Shown here: positions 17,776 through 28,229 of the stretch, one piece after another | How positions within the stretch are numbered: position 1 is the first letter of the stretch | How the letters are laid out: each line of letters begins with the position of its first letter | Source of the DNA: Streptomyces venezuelae | Lineage (GTDB): Bacteria; Actinomycetota; Actinomycetes; Streptomycetales; Streptomycetaceae | NCBI RefSeq assembly: GCF_008642355.1 | Contig: NZ_CP029193.1 | Coordinates: 930,001-994,000, forward strand | DNA: 64,000 nucleotides | Reading direction: 5' to 3' | The notes under the pieces: model-generated | Database searches by the model: none | Seen by the model: the letters and a program-made list of their open reading frames with translations, nothing else | Told to the model about the DNA's origin: nothing | Made by a program: the position numbers and the translations under genes

Positions 17776-18587
17776 ACGTACGTGCGGGGCGCTACGTCCC
17801 CTTCGCCACCGGCGGACTCCAGTCCCTGCTCCAGTACCGCTCGATGTTCGTCGTCACGGGTGTCACCGCCGCCGCGGGCGCCGCGGTCACCGTGTTCCTG
17901 TGGCGCGCGGTGTACGCCGGATCGCCGGACGGCGGCACGGGCCCGGGAGGCTTCACTCCGGCGGGCATCACCACCTACCTGCTGGTGGCGCAGGTGCTGC
18001 AGATCCTGCACGCCAACCGGGTCGACGACGAGGTGGCCGCGGAGGTCTACCGCGGGGACGTGGCCGTGATGCTGGTGCGTCCGGTCAGCTATCCGCTGGT
18101 GCGGCTCTTCGCGTGCCTGCCGGTGGTCGCGGCCAACGCCGTCCTGGTGGGCGTGCCGGTCCTGGTGCTCTTCTCGTTCCTCGTCCCGCTGACAACGCCC
18201 CGTCCCGTGGACGCCGCGCTCTTCGCCGTGTCCACCGCACTGTCCGTGCTCATCGCGTTCTGCGTGAACCTGCTGACCGGCATGACGGGCTTCGTCACCA
18301 CGAACACGTGGGGCGTGCGGATGGTGAAGCAGAGCGTCGTGGCCTTCTTCGCCGGACAGCTGGTGCCGATCGCGCTGATGCCGGGTCCGCTGGCGGCGGT
18401 CGCCCACGCCCTGCCGTTCCGCGGGATGGTCGACGGCCCGCTGACGCTGCTCCTCGGCCGGTACGACGGGGCGGGAGGGGCCGTCGCCGTGCTGGCCCAG
18501 CAGGCGGGCTGGGTGGCCGGCCTGTCCGTGCTGTGCGCGGTGCTGTGGCGGGCCGCGCTCGGGCGTCTCGAGGTGCTCGGCGGATGA
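17772..18587 (+). CDS. acbX: ABC-2 exporter membrane subunit 1
   Basis: A 271-residue membrane protein of the ABC-2 type (DUF990/AcbX group) with about six hydrophobic segments, for example MFVVTGVTAAAGAAVTVFLW and LIAFCVNLLTGMTGFVTT. The start ATG overlaps the ATPase stop by 4 bases and the stop overlaps the next permease by 4 bases, so all three subunits are made in step. It probably forms a heterodimeric export channel with the next product. Confidence 0.85.
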   Translation: MNVRAGRYVPFATGGLQSLLQYRSMFVVTGVTAAAGAAVTVFLWRAVYAGSPDGGTGPGGFTPAGITTYLLVAQVLQILHANRVDDEVAAEVYRGDVAVMLVRPVSYPLVRLFACLPVVAANAVLVGVPVLVLFSFLVPLTTPRPVDAALFAVSTALSVLIAFCVNLLTGMTGFVTTNTWGVRMVKQSVVAFFAGQLVPIALMPGPLAAVAHALPFRGMVDGPLTLLLGRYDGAGGAVAVLAQQAGWVAGLSVLCAVLWRAALGRLEVLGG

Positions 18588-19396
18588 CGCGCACACGTCT
18601 CGGCACGGCGCTCTGGTACGTCAGGCTCTCCTGGTTCCTCGGCGGGGTCGGCCTGCAACGGCTCGCCGCGTACCGGCTCGACTTCGCGCTCGGCGCCGGG
18701 GCCTTCCTGGTCCGGGTCGGCGTCCAGACGGCGGTGGTCGGTCTGGTCTTCCGGCAGGTGCCGGCCGTCGGCGGCTGGTCGTACCACGAGGTCCTGTTCC
18801 TGCTGGGTTTCTCGCTGCTGCCGCGCGGCCTCGACCACCTCTTCACCGACCAGCTGTGGGAGCTGGGCCGCAAGCTGGTGCAGCGCGGCGAGTTCTACCG
18901 CTATCTGATCCGCCCGGTGAACCCGCTCTTCTCGCTGCTCTCCGAGCGCTTCTTCCACCCCGACGCGCTGGGCGAGCTGGTCGTCGGCGCGGCCCTCGTG
19001 ACGTACGCGGGTACGTCGCTCGACCTGGACCTCACGGCCACGCAGTGGGCGCTGGCCCCGCTGCTCGTGCTGTGCGGGGCGCTGATCCACACGGCGGTGA
19101 AGCTGTTCTTCGCGTCCCTGTCGTTCTGGACGGTGACGAGCCTGCCCGCGCTGTACGCGGCGAGCCAGGTGTCGGAGTTCGCGGCGTACCCCCTGGACAT
19201 CTACCACGCGTCGCTGCGCGCGCTGCTGACCTGGGTGCTGCCGTTCGCCTTCACGTCGTACGTCCCGGCCGTCTATCTCCTCTCCGGCGACACGGCGCTC
19301 CTGGGATGGCTGCCCGTGGTGACGGCCCTGTCGCTGCTGCTGGCCCTGGCCGTGTGGCGGCGCGGCGTCAACGCGTACGAGATGACAGGGAGTTGA
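18584..19396 (+). CDS. acbY: ABC-2 exporter membrane subunit 2
   Basis: A 270-residue ABC-2 membrane subunit, again with about six hydrophobic segments (LDFALGAGAFLVRVGVQTAV, LLVLCGALIHTAVKLFFASL, LPVVTALSLLLALAVW). The FTDQLWELGRKLVQRGEFYRYLIRPVNPLF loop is typical of this permease family and resembles the corresponding loop of subunit 1 (YRGDVAVMLVRPVSYPL). It is translationally coupled at both ends: 4 bases with subunit 1 and a 1-base TGATG junction with the kinase gene. Confidence 0.85.
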   Translation: MTRTRLGTALWYVRLSWFLGGVGLQRLAAYRLDFALGAGAFLVRVGVQTAVVGLVFRQVPAVGGWSYHEVLFLLGFSLLPRGLDHLFTDQLWELGRKLVQRGEFYRYLIRPVNPLFSLLSERFFHPDALGELVVGAALVTYAGTSLDLDLTATQWALAPLLVLCGALIHTAVKLFFASLSFWTVTSLPALYAASQVSEFAAYPLDIYHASLRALLTWVLPFAFTSYVPAVYLLSGDTALLGWLPVVTALSLLLALAVWRRGVNAYEMTGS

Positions 19397-20898
19397 TGTC
19401 AGTGATCCGGGACGAGGAGCTGGACGCGCTGCTGCGGTCGGCGCCGTGGATGTCCGAGGACGGGCGCAAGGCCGACCGGTACGAGCGCGTCGACCACGCC
19501 GTGCTCGGCTCCGCGGCGGTACTGCTGGTCGTGGCCGCGGTCGGCGGGCCCGCGTCGGGCCGGCGGTTCTTCGTGCCGGTGGACATCCGGGGCGGGCGGC
19601 ACGAGGGGGGCGGGCCCAGGGAGGCCCACGCCGTCGAGGAGTTCCATACGGACGCGGTCCTCAGGACGCTGACGGGCGCGACGCTGCGCACGGAGCGCGG
19701 CGGCACCGTGGAGTTCCGCGGCGCGGGCGGCGCCCTGGCCGGCTCCTTGCCCGAGGTACGGCCGCTCCCCTTCGAGCAGGGCTGGTCGTCCAACGCGCTG
19801 TCCCTCGTGGAGATCGGAGGCCTGCCGCACATCCACAAGACGTACCGCAGCCTCGACGACGACGTCCGCGAGCCCGACCTGCTGCGGCTCATGAACGGCA
19901 CGGGGCGCACCCCGGAGTGGGCGGGCGACTACGCGTACACCGACCCCGCGTCGGGGACACGCCACCCGCTGGGCGTCGTCTACCGTTACGCGCCGGGCGA
20001 CGGCATCGACGTACCCCTGCGGCAGAACCTGCGCTCCCTGTGGCCCGCCCTGTCGCGCCTGCTCACCCATGATTCACCGGAGACGGTGGCGCGGCGCCAT
20101 CTGCTGCCGCTGGAACGGCAGTTGCGGGAGGCGGGGCGTTTCCTGCGCGGCTTCCACGCGGATCTCGCCGACCGCCTCGGCGACGGGTCGCCGCAGCCCG
20201 CCTATCCGGCCGCCGAACGGCTGGCACAGGCGGAGCGGCGTCTCGCGGACCTGCACGACCGCACCACCGCTGATCCGGCGCTGCCCGCACGGGTGGTGCG
20301 GGGCGCCTTCAAAGCGCTGGAGGACGACGTTGCCGCGCTGCGAACAGAGTTGGCGCGAGCAGGCGACTCCTGGCCCGGCGGCGGCCCCTGCCACGGTGAC
20401 CTGCACCTGTCCCACCTGCTGTGGAACCCGCCCGCCCTGATCGATCTCTCCACCCCGAGCACCGCTCCCACCGCGCCGGGCTGGGCCGCGCAGTCGCCGC
20501 TCGAGGACATCGTGGCGTTGCAGCGCGGTCTGGAGTACTTCGCGGCGGACGAGGCGGCGTTCGAGGCCGCGAACCGGCTGGGTGTCGACTCCCTGGAGAC
20601 CATGGTCGGTTCGCTCGACGGTGCTCCGCACCTCTCCCCGGCCCAACAGGGCGAGCTGCACCGGGTGTTCGCGGTCGCGGACCACTGGCGGGACCGCGTG
20701 CGCGAACTGCTGCTCGGCCCCGCGTCCCACGGACCGCTCCGACGGCTGCTCTACCTGCGCCGACTCCTCCACGAACTGGCCTACAACCACGCGCACACGC
20801 GCCCCTACCACGCCGCGATCGACCTCCGCCACGCCCTGCGGCTCGGCGGAGGCGGCAGCGGCGCCCACCGCGACTCCGAGGACGTGAGGCCGTGCTGA
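19396..20898 (+). CDS. maltokinase-like (APH-fold) kinase, probable cyclitol kinase
   Basis: A 500-residue protein with the architecture of maltokinase/aminoglycoside phosphotransferases: an N-terminal lobe with HIHKTYRSL and GVVYRYAPGD, then the catalytic CHGDLHLS at 332-339 (Asp335). The second metal-binding Asp is in LIDLSTP (Asp350), where maltokinases usually have an acidic IDFEGEP-type block. Maltokinases phosphorylate an anomeric hydroxyl, which would suit 1-phosphorylation of a C7-cyclitol 7-phosphate before nucleotidyl transfer, the step assigned to AcbU in Actinoplanes. That assignment is inference. GGGAG lies before the ATG at 19396. Maltose 1-phosphate formation is an alternative. 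Confidence 0.7.
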   Translation: MSVIRDEELDALLRSAPWMSEDGRKADRYERVDHAVLGSAAVLLVVAAVGGPASGRRFFVPVDIRGGRHEGGGPREAHAVEEFHTDAVLRTLTGATLRTERGGTVEFRGAGGALAGSLPEVRPLPFEQGWSSNALSLVEIGGLPHIHKTYRSLDDDVREPDLLRLMNGTGRTPEWAGDYAYTDPASGTRHPLGVVYRYAPGDGIDVPLRQNLRSLWPALSRLLTHDSPETVARRHLLPLERQLREAGRFLRGFHADLADRLGDGSPQPAYPAAERLAQAERRLADLHDRTTADPALPARVVRGAFKALEDDVAALRTELARAGDSWPGGGPCHGDLHLSHLLWNPPALIDLSTPSTAPTAPGWAAQSPLEDIVALQRGLEYFAADEAAFEAANRLGVDSLETMVGSLDGAPHLSPAQQGELHRVFAVADHWRDRVRELLLGPASHGPLRRLLYLRRLLHELAYNHAHTRPYHAAIDLRHALRLGGGGSGAHRDSEDVRPC

Positions 20899-23030
20899 CC
20901 CCCGAGCCCCCCGAGAACGTCGTACCGACGGTCGAGCCCCGCATGCACATCATCGAGACCTACTTCGAGTGCTGCGGTTTCGACCACACCTTCTTGCAGG
21001 GCGGCACCTCGGTGTACCTGTGGAACCTGTCCCGGGCCTTCGCCGCACGCGGCCACCGGGTCTCCATCGTGACGCCTGCGCACGGCCGCCTGGACGACCT
21101 GCGGGCGCGCTACGACGTGGAGGACCTGCCGTACGAGGACACGTACACGCTCCCGCTCGTCCTGGACCCGAAGATCTGGCGGGACTTCCCGGCGGAGACC
21201 GGGATCGAGCTGCGGACGACGGCGCACCGCATCCGGCTTGACGGCGTCGACCTGTACTTCCTCTCCAACGACTGCCTCGACCGGCTGCCGACGACGTTCT
21301 ATCCGCCCTACTCCGCCAAGGGCCGCGACCTCGTCTTCTTCAAGCCGCTCGTCTTCCAGGCCGACAGTGTGCGGTTCCTGCGCGGCTGGTTCGGCGAGGA
21401 GCGGGCCGTCGTGCACGCGCACGAGCCGTACTACCACTATCTGCTGCCCGCCGCGCTGCGCGACGACCCCACGAAAATGGTCGTCAGCACCGTCCAGAGC
21501 AACATGCCCGTCGCGAAGAAGGTGTACGGGCCCGAGGTGCGCCGCCTGTTCGAACTCCTGGATGTGAAAGCGGAGTTGCCGGACGTCCCGGAGGGCACGT
21601 ATCCGGCCGCCGTGCTCCAGTACCAGCAGCTCACGCACCTGCACTACGCCTATCCGCCGGACCACGTCGCGCTCTACGAGCTCACCGCCGAGCACTCCGA
21701 CCTGATCGACTTCCTCTCCCCCGGCCAGCTCGACTTCTACGCCTCGTTCCGCGACACCCCCTTCGCCGAGCTTTTCGAGCGGCTGCCGATGGCGGACGTC
21801 GTGCGGCGCAACGCGCACAAGATGTTCGTGGGCGGCTGCGCGATCTCCGACGAGTGGCTGGCCATGGACCCGGCCGAGGTCGACCGGGCGGACGTGCTCG
21901 GCGGCATCGGACTCGATCCGGCCCTGCCCACCTTCTTCCACAACGCGCGCTACGCCGTCCACCACAAGGGCCAGGTGGAGCTGGTGCGGGCGGTCGACCG
22001 GGTCCTGTCCGCCGGGCTCGCCGCCAACTTCGTGCTGCGCTGCATCGCCGGGGAGGGCATCGACGACCCGTACTTCCACGAGGTCGCGCGACGGCACGCC
22101 GGGCGGCTGCACCTGGAGTGGGAGCGGGTCGACGAGCGGCGGGTGTTCGCGTACGCGGCGAGTTCCGACTTCTGCGTCTTCCCGTCGAAGTTCGAGATGG
22201 ACACCTTCCTCATCGCGCAGGGCGAGGCGATGGCGTGCGGCGCCGTGCCCATCGCGACCGCCCAGGAGGGCATGGCGCACTTCCGGCACGCCGACGGCCC
22301 GTCGACGGGCACCGGATTCGCCGTGAACCGGTCGTTCGCGGAGGACGACGAGCTGCTCGTCTCGGCGCTCGCCGACCGGTTCCGGGCGGCGGTGACGCTG
22401 TGGTCGGAGGATCCGGCCCGCTACCGGGAGCTGTCGGAGCGGGCGTCCGCCGTCGCGCGGGAGTTCACGTGGGAGCGCTGCGCGGACCTGCATCTGGCCG
22501 CGTTCGGGCGTCTCTGGCGGGGCGAGTCCGCCGCTGCGGCGCTCCAACTCGCCTTGCGGCACGGTTGGTTCGAGCAGCTGCAGGACGCGGACAGCGCCGC
22601 GGTCGCGGAAGCGGCGCTCGCGCACGGCGCCGTGGACGTCTACGCGCGCCACGCCCCGCTGGACTCCGACGCCGCCCGCCGCATCTTCGCGGCCTCCTGG
22701 CAGCGGGCCGACTTCGCCGCCTGCGAGCGTGTCCTCGAACGGGGGCCGGTCGGCGCGGTGGAACGGCAGGACGTGGACCGGCTGCGCGGCCGCTGCCACG
22801 TGGGCGACGACGGCCGGATCGTCTACCGGCTGGCGCACGCGGAACGCGTCGAGCTGGTCGTGCCCTCCGAGCCCGGCGCGGACGGCCGCGCCCTCCCCCG
22901 CGTACAGCTCCTCGAACGCACCGCGCCCGGCGTGTTCACCGGTCCTGCGCCCGGCCGGGCCGCCGACGCCCGGCTGCTCCTCACCCTCTCCTCCGGCCGC
23001 GTGACCTGGGACGAGGTGCGCCATGACTGA
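20892..23030 (+). CDS. acbS: glycogen-synthase-like glycosyltransferase, probable pseudo-glycosyltransferase
   Basis: About 712 residues. The first ~560 form a GT-B glycosyltransferase of the glycogen/starch synthase type: [21 protein letters not shown] with the N-terminal glycine loop, [29 protein letters not shown] with the catalytic-type lysine, and the nucleotide-sugar block [21 protein letters not shown]. The rest is a small C-terminal region. In acarbose synthesis such an enzyme (AcbS) is reported to join the activated valienol to the aminosugar nucleotide. GTG 20892 overlaps the kinase by 7 bases; ATG 20943 is an alternative that matches the paralog at 25110 and gives 695 residues. Which paralog does which coupling is uncertain. 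Confidence 0.75.
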   Translation: MLTPEPPENVVPTVEPRMHIIETYFECCGFDHTFLQGGTSVYLWNLSRAFAARGHRVSIVTPAHGRLDDLRARYDVEDLPYEDTYTLPLVLDPKIWRDFPAETGIELRTTAHRIRLDGVDLYFLSNDCLDRLPTTFYPPYSAKGRDLVFFKPLVFQADSVRFLRGWFGEERAVVHAHEPYYHYLLPAALRDDPTKMVVSTVQSNMPVAKKVYGPEVRRLFELLDVKAELPDVPEGTYPAAVLQYQQLTHLHYAYPPDHVALYELTAEHSDLIDFLSPGQLDFYASFRDTPFAELFERLPMADVVRRNAHKMFVGGCAISDEWLAMDPAEVDRADVLGGIGLDPALPTFFHNARYAVHHKGQVELVRAVDRVLSAGLAANFVLRCIAGEGIDDPYFHEVARRHAGRLHLEWERVDERRVFAYAASSDFCVFPSKFEMDTFLIAQGEAMACGAVPIATAQEGMAHFRHADGPSTGTGFAVNRSFAEDDELLVSALADRFRAAVTLWSEDPARYRELSERASAVAREFTWERCADLHLAAFGRLWRGESAAAALQLALRHGWFEQLQDADSAAVAEAALAHGAVDVYARHAPLDSDAARRIFAASWQRADFAACERVLERGPVGAVERQDVDRLRGRCHVGDDGRIVYRLAHAERVELVVPSEPGADGRALPRVQLLERTAPGVFTGPAPGRAADARLLLTLSSGRVTWDEVRHD

Positions 23031-24171
23031 ACGCGACGCGCTCAGCCGCCCGGTCAGGACCGTGCTGCTCGCGGGCGGCGAGGGCCGGCGCATGGGCCCG
23101 CTCGGGACGGGGCGGCTCAAGCCGCTGGTGCCGTACGGCGGGGCCTGCCGACTCATCGACTTCAGCCTCGCCAACGCGCGGGCCTCCGGCCTCGGCGAGG
23201 TGCTGCTGCTCTCGCAGTACGAGGAGCGGCAGCTGATGGACGACCTGCACCGGGTGTGGAACCAGCGGCCGGGGTTCCGGGTGCACTTCGGTCCGTACGA
23301 CCCCGCGTACGCCACGGCGGGCTCCCGCATACCGTCCGAACTGCCCGCCCGTACCTGGCCGTTGGAGCGGGGCACGGCCGACGCGCTGATCCGCAAGAAG
23401 GCGTACGTCTTCGAGGGGGACGGCATCCGGCCCGACCCGGAGCACGTCCTCGTGCTGCACGCCGATCACGTCTACCGCTTCGACTACCGGCCGCTGATCG
23501 ACGCCCACCGCGCGTCCGGGGCCGCGCTCACCCTGGCGTACCAGCGCATCGACCCGCGCTGGGTGCACCTGTTCGGCATGGTCGAGTTCGACGCGCGGGG
23601 GCGGCTCACCGCGTTCGTGGAGAAGCCGGAGGTCGCCACGAGCGACCTGGTCTTCGCGGCGTTCTGCGTCTTCGACGCCGCTGTCCTGCGCCGGTATCTG
23701 GAGCGGCTCGACGGCACCGACTGGCAGCACGACATCAGCCGGGACGTGATCCCGGCGATGCTCGCGGCCGGCGAGCACATCCGCGGCCACGAGGTGGCGG
23801 GCCACTGGGAGGACATCGGCACCGTCGAGCGCTACCACCGCGCGCACCTCGCGCTCGCCGCGTCGCCCCGGGCGGGGCTGCCCGTCGGACGGATGCCGTG
23901 GACGGTGGCGCCGGACGTGCGGCGTTCCTGGGTGGCCGACCACTTCGGCGTGCGCTCGTCGGTGGTGCCGTCGGACCTGGTCAACGACGGCCGTGTGGAG
24001 GACAGCGTGCTCTTCCCCGGCGTGCGGATCGGAGCGGGCGCCCGGGTGCGGCGCAGTGTGGTGCTGCCCGGCGCCAGGATCCCCGCGGGCGCCGACATCG
24101 AAGGGGCCGTCGTCCTGGAGGACGGCCGCGTCCAGCGGACCGAAGTCACGACAGAGGGAGTACGCGCATGA
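23023..24171 (+). CDS. acbR: GlgC-like nucleotidyltransferase for cyclitol phosphate
   Basis: A 382-residue ADP-glucose-pyrophosphorylase-like enzyme. N-terminal [27 protein letters not shown], the [10 protein letters not shown] metal-binding Asp, FVEKPE and [15 protein letters not shown] are family marks, with a C-terminal beta-helix ([23 protein letters not shown]). It is a little shorter than true GlgC (about 400-430). In this setting it should activate 1-epi-valienol 1-phosphate to its NDP form, the AcbR role, and not make ADP-glucose for glycogen. ATG 23023 overlaps the previous gene by 8 bases. Confidence 0.82.
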   Translation: MTERDALSRPVRTVLLAGGEGRRMGPLGTGRLKPLVPYGGACRLIDFSLANARASGLGEVLLLSQYEERQLMDDLHRVWNQRPGFRVHFGPYDPAYATAGSRIPSELPARTWPLERGTADALIRKKAYVFEGDGIRPDPEHVLVLHADHVYRFDYRPLIDAHRASGAALTLAYQRIDPRWVHLFGMVEFDARGRLTAFVEKPEVATSDLVFAAFCVFDAAVLRRYLERLDGTDWQHDISRDVIPAMLAAGEHIRGHEVAGHWEDIGTVERYHRAHLALAASPRAGLPVGRMPWTVAPDVRRSWVADHFGVRSSVVPSDLVNDGRVEDSVLFPGVRIGAGARVRRSVVLPGARIPAGADIEGAVVLEDGRVQRTEVTTEGVRA

Positions 24172-25094
24172 GTGAGCCGGAGTACGACGTCCTGGTGGTC
24201 GGCGGCGCCGGCGTGGACACGATCGTGCGCGTCGAGGCGCTGCAACTGCCGCCCGGGGATTCCGTGTTCGTGCCGCCCGTGTACGACTACGTGGCGCACA
24301 CCGGGAACGGCGTCGCGCTCGGCTGGCACGCGCTCGGCCTGTCCACCAAGTTCATCGACTTCCTCGGGGACGACGCGCAGGGCCGCTCCGTCCTCGACGC
24401 GTACGCCGAACGCGGTCTGGACTTCAGCCATGTCGTGTCGCCGCACGGCACCCCGCGCGGCGTCAACCTCGTCGACCCGCAGGGCCGCCGCTTCTCCTTC
24501 TACGACGGCAGGCACCCCGCTGACCTGCGGCTGCCGCGCGACTTCTACCTGCCGTATCTGGAGCGCGCCCGGCACGTCCACCTCTCCATCACCGGCGTCA
24601 ACCGCGACATGTACGACGACATCCGCAGGCTCGGCGCGACCTGTTCGACGGACCTGCACGACTGGGACGGGCACAACCCGCACCACCGTACGTACGCGCT
24701 CGCCTCCGACCACGTCTTCCTCAGCGCCGCCGCGATCCACGACCGGCTCGACGAAGTGCTGCACTCGGTGCTGGACGAGGGCAGGGCACGCCTCGTCGTC
24801 GCGACCGACGGCGCGGACGGCTGCCACGTGCTGGTGCGCGGCGACACGAAGGTGCGGCACTTCCCCGCGGCGCGGCCGGAGCGTCCCGTGGTCGACAGCA
24901 ACGGCGCGGGGGACGCCTTCGTCACCGCGTTCCTGCACTCACTCTTCGAGGGGCGGCCGGTGGAGGAGTGCGTGCTCGCCGGGTCCGTCTCGGGGGCCTT
25001 CGCCTGCGGCAGCGCGGGCACCCACACCGAGTTCATCGACCTGCCGGGGCTGCGCGGCGCGTGTGTGCGCGCGAGCGCCGCGGCCACCGGCTGA
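24168..25094 (+). CDS. acbK: PfkB-family kinase, acarbose 7-kinase type
   Basis: A 308-residue ribokinase-family kinase. N-terminal [14 protein letters not shown] and the C-terminal anion-hole/catalytic block DSNGAGDAF, with catalytic Asp, are clear. AcbK of Actinoplanes phosphorylates acarbose at the cyclitol 7-OH, protecting the cell and marking returned product. The length matches AcbK closely. Start ATG overlaps acbR by 4 bases. A 15-base gap to the next gene is the only true gap in the operon. Other small sugar substrates cannot be ruled out. Confidence 0.8.
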   Translation: MSEPEYDVLVVGGAGVDTIVRVEALQLPPGDSVFVPPVYDYVAHTGNGVALGWHALGLSTKFIDFLGDDAQGRSVLDAYAERGLDFSHVVSPHGTPRGVNLVDPQGRRFSFYDGRHPADLRLPRDFYLPYLERARHVHLSITGVNRDMYDDIRRLGATCSTDLHDWDGHNPHHRTYALASDHVFLSAAAIHDRLDEVLHSVLDEGRARLVVATDGADGCHVLVRGDTKVRHFPAARPERPVVDSNGAGDAFVTAFLHSLFEGRPVEECVLAGSVSGAFACGSAGTHTEFIDLPGLRGACVRASAAATG

Positions 25095-25109
25095 GGGAGC
25101 TGCGCGCAC

Positions 25110-28100
25110 GTGCACATCATCAACTTCTCGTACGAGTGCGGCGGCTTCGACCACCGTCTGATGCGGGGCGGCCTCTCGCCGCTGGTCTGGAACCTGTCGC
25201 GCGAGTACGCCGCGCGCGGCCATCGCGTCTCCGTGGTCACTCCGGCCCACGGCCACCTCGACCGGCTCCGGGAGACATTCCCCGTCGAGGAGCTCGACCA
25301 CCGCGCCGACCACGTGGTGCCGCTCGTCCTCGACCCGGAGGTGTGGCCGGACCACCCCGCGGAGGTCGCCGTCGAGCTGACCACGCGCGCGTACCGGCTC
25401 CGCCTGGACGGCGTGGACGTCTACTTCCTGGCCGACGCGTACCTCGACCTGCTGCCCGACCGCCTCTACCCGCCGCCGGGCCTGGAGGGCCGGGACCTGG
25501 CGCACTTCAAGCCGCTGGTGTTCCAGGTGGACGGGGCGCGCTTCATCCGCTCCGGCGCCCTCGCCGACCCGTCCGGCGCCGAACCGGCCGTCGTCCACGG
25601 CTTCGAGCCGTACTACCACTACCTGCTGCCCCCCGTCCTCGCCGCCGACCCGCGCTACCGCACCGTGAGCACGGTCGCGGCCAACGCGCCCGTCGGGCAG
25701 CAGGTGTACCGGCCGCAGGTGGAGCGCCTCCTCACGCTGCTCGGCGCCGGTGAGGGCCTCGCCGGTGGGGCCATCGACCTGGACGCGCTCGAAGGGCCAC
25801 CGCCATCCGAGGACACCGCCGCGGCGACCATCGCGCGAGCCCTCGCGGGCACGCGCATGCACCAGGAGCGCCGACCCGACCACGTCGGTGTGTTCCCCCT
25901 GGTCGCCGCCCACGCGGACCTCGTCGACTTCGTCTCGCCCGGCCAGCGCGCCTACTACAGCACCTTCGAAGGCACCCCTTTCGAAGCGCTCTTCGCCACG
26001 CTCCCGGTGGCCCGGCAGCTCCGCGCCCATCCGCACAAGCTCCTCATGGGCGGCTGCGGAGTGGCCGACAGCTGGCTCGCCCGCGACCCCGGCGCGGTGG
26101 ACCGTACCGCCGTCCTGCGCGGCCTCGGCCTCGACCCGGCGCGCCCCGTCTTCTTCCACGCGGCGCGCTACGCCGTGCACCACAAGGGCCAGCTGGAGCT
26201 GATGCGGGCGGTGGAGGAGGTCCTCGCCACCGACCCGGACATCAGCTTCGTCATCCGCTGCGCGACGGGCGGCGGTGGCGAGACCGTCGAGGCCACACCT
26301 GTCGCGAACGCCTGGTTCCAGGACGTCGCCGACCGCCACCCCGGCCAGGTGCACCTGGACTGGCGTCTCGCCGACGAGGACACCCTCTTCGAACAGGCCG
26401 CCTGCGCCGACTTCTGCGTCAACCCGTCCAAGTACGAACTGGACGGCTTCCTCATCGCGCAGGCCGAGGCGATGGCGTGCGGGGCCGTGCCGATCGCCAC
26501 GGCCCAGCGGGTCACCGGCCACTTCGGGCACGCACGCCCGCTCACCGACCCGGAGGCGACCGGGTTCTCGGTGCGCGGCTCGTTCCGCGACGACGACTCC
26601 GTACTCGCAGGCGAACTGGCCGACCGAATACGGCAGGCCGCGGCGGTCTTCCGGGACGCCCCGGAGACGTACGACCGCCTGTCGGCCAACTCGCGCCGAC
26701 TGGCCCGGCGGTTCACCTGGCCGCGGACCGCCGAGCTGCGCCTCGCCGCGTTCGACGCGCTGCTGCGCGGCGAGCGACTGCCCTTCCCCGCCGAGGACGC
26801 CATCGCGTGGGGCTGGTTCGACGCGCTGGACGACGCGGACTTCGCACGCCACGGCGAGCGGATCGCGCGGGCGGCGGCCGAACGGGGTGACGCGGCGGCG
26901 TACGCGCGGTGCGCCCCGTTGGACGGGCCCGCCCTGGAGCGGCTCTTCGAGGCGGCGTACGCACGCGCGGACTTCGCGCGGTGCGCGGAGCTCGCGGCGA
27001 CGGCGGGACGCGACGACTGGGCGGCGCGGCTGGCGACGCGGTGCCGGGCGACGCCGGTCCCTGGGGGAGACGGTAGCGGGTGGCGGGTCGAGTACGTCCA
27101 CGCCGGGGCGGAGCGCGTGGAGGTGGTCGTGGCGTCGGCAGGGCCGACGCAGTCCGGGGCGGGCCTGGAGTCCGTCGCCGAAGCGGTCGCCTCCGACGAG
27201 CCCGTGCCCATGGGGAGCGGGGCCGCGTTCCAGGCTCTGAGTGCGGCGGGCGACGGCACGTTCCACGGAACCGTCGACGGACTGCCCGCGGGGCGGGAAC
27301 TCGTCGTCATGGTGACCCTGCGCTCCGGACGCGTCGCCTGGGACACCGTCCCGGTCCCCGAGGCCGCGCCCCCGCCCTACCGGATCGTCGCCACCGACCT
27401 CGACGGCACGCTGCTGCGCGACGACCTGACCGTGTCCGACCGCACCCGCCGCGCCCTCGCCCTGGCCACCCGGGCGGGCGCGCACCACCTCGTCGTCACC
27501 GGGCGGCCCGCCGCCGCCTGCCGGGAGTTCCTCACCGCGCTCGGCTACCGGGGCATCGCGGTGTGCGGGCAGGGCGCCCAGCTGTACGACGCGGGCGCGG
27601 ACCGGCTCATCGACTCCGCCCGGCTCGACCTCGACCTGGCCAGGTCGGTGGTCGCACGGGTCGAGGAGGCGCTCGGCGCGCTGGAGCTCGGGGTCGTCAC
27701 GGCGCCGCCCGAGAGCCGCTTCAAGGTGACACCGCGCTTCGGGGAGCGGGTCCGGCACGGCTGGGACGTGACGGCCGACCGCGCCCAGCTGTGGTCCGGC
27801 CCCATCGACAAGCTGGTCCTGCACCACCCGCAGGTCCCGGAGGACGAACTCGCCGGCATCACCGAGAAGTTGTGCGGGGACGACGTGAGCGTCGTGCACT
27901 CCGTGAAGGGGATGGTCGAGGTGCTGCCGCTCGGCACCACCAAGGGCGCGGGGGTCGCACGGGCGGCCCGGCTCCTGGGGTTCACCGGCGCGGACACGAT
28001 CGCGTTCGGCGACATGCCGAACGACATACCGCTCCTCGCCTGGGCGGGCCACGGGGTGGCCGTCGCCAACGCCCATCCGGAGCTCCGCGCCATGGCCGAC

Positions 28101-28229
28101 GAGGTCGCGCCGAGCAACGAGGAGGACGGCGTCGCAGCCGTCCTGGAACGGCTCTTCGCCGCACCGCGGGGCCCGGCAGCGACGTCGGTCCCGGCGCCGG
28201 AGGCACCGGGACCGGGGGCACACGCATGA
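25110..28229 (+). CDS. glycosyltransferase fused to HAD phosphatase
   Basis: A 1039-residue two-part protein. Residues 1 to about 755 are a GT-B enzyme closely resembling the one at 20892 ([71 protein letters not shown]). From about 757 a Cof-type HAD phosphatase begins: VATDLDGTLL with Asp763 and Asp765, TGRP, an IDK-type lysine block, and FGDMPNDIPLL. In Actinoplanes, separate AcbI (glycosyltransferase) and AcbJ (phosphatase) are known, so this looks like an I-J fusion. It may dephosphorylate a cyclitol phosphate and form a glycosidic link to maltose. GTG 25110 has GGGAG upstream. Confidence 0.85.
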   Translation: MHIINFSYECGGFDHRLMRGGLSPLVWNLSREYAARGHRVSVVTPAHGHLDRLRETFPVEELDHRADHVVPLVLDPEVWPDHPAEVAVELTTRAYRLRLDGVDVYFLADAYLDLLPDRLYPPPGLEGRDLAHFKPLVFQVDGARFIRSGALADPSGAEPAVVHGFEPYYHYLLPPVLAADPRYRTVSTVAANAPVGQQVYRPQVERLLTLLGAGEGLAGGAIDLDALEGPPPSEDTAAATIARALAGTRMHQERRPDHVGVFPLVAAHADLVDFVSPGQRAYYSTFEGTPFEALFATLPVARQLRAHPHKLLMGGCGVADSWLARDPGAVDRTAVLRGLGLDPARPVFFHAARYAVHHKGQLELMRAVEEVLATDPDISFVIRCATGGGGETVEATPVANAWFQDVADRHPGQVHLDWRLADEDTLFEQAACADFCVNPSKYELDGFLIAQAEAMACGAVPIATAQRVTGHFGHARPLTDPEATGFSVRGSFRDDDSVLAGELADRIRQAAAVFRDAPETYDRLSANSRRLARRFTWPRTAELRLAAFDALLRGERLPFPAEDAIAWGWFDALDDADFARHGERIARAAAERGDAAAYARCAPLDGPALERLFEAAYARADFARCAELAATAGRDDWAARLATRCRATPVPGGDGSGWRVEYVHAGAERVEVVVASAGPTQSGAGLESVAEAVASDEPVPMGSGAAFQALSAAGDGTFHGTVDGLPAGRELVVMVTLRSGRVAWDTVPVPEAAPPPYRIVATDLDGTLLRDDLTVSDRTRRALALATRAGAHHLVVTGRPAAACREFLTALGYRGIAVCGQGAQLYDAGADRLIDSARLDLDLARSVVARVEEALGALELGVVTAPPESRFKVTPRFGERVRHGWDVTADRAQLWSGPIDKLVLHHPQVPEDELAGITEKLCGDDVSVVHSVKGMVEVLPLGTTKGAGVARAARLLGFTGADTIAFGDMPNDIPLLAWAGHGVAVANAHPELRAMADEVAPSNEEDGVAAVLERLFAAPRGPAATSVPAPEAPGPGAHA

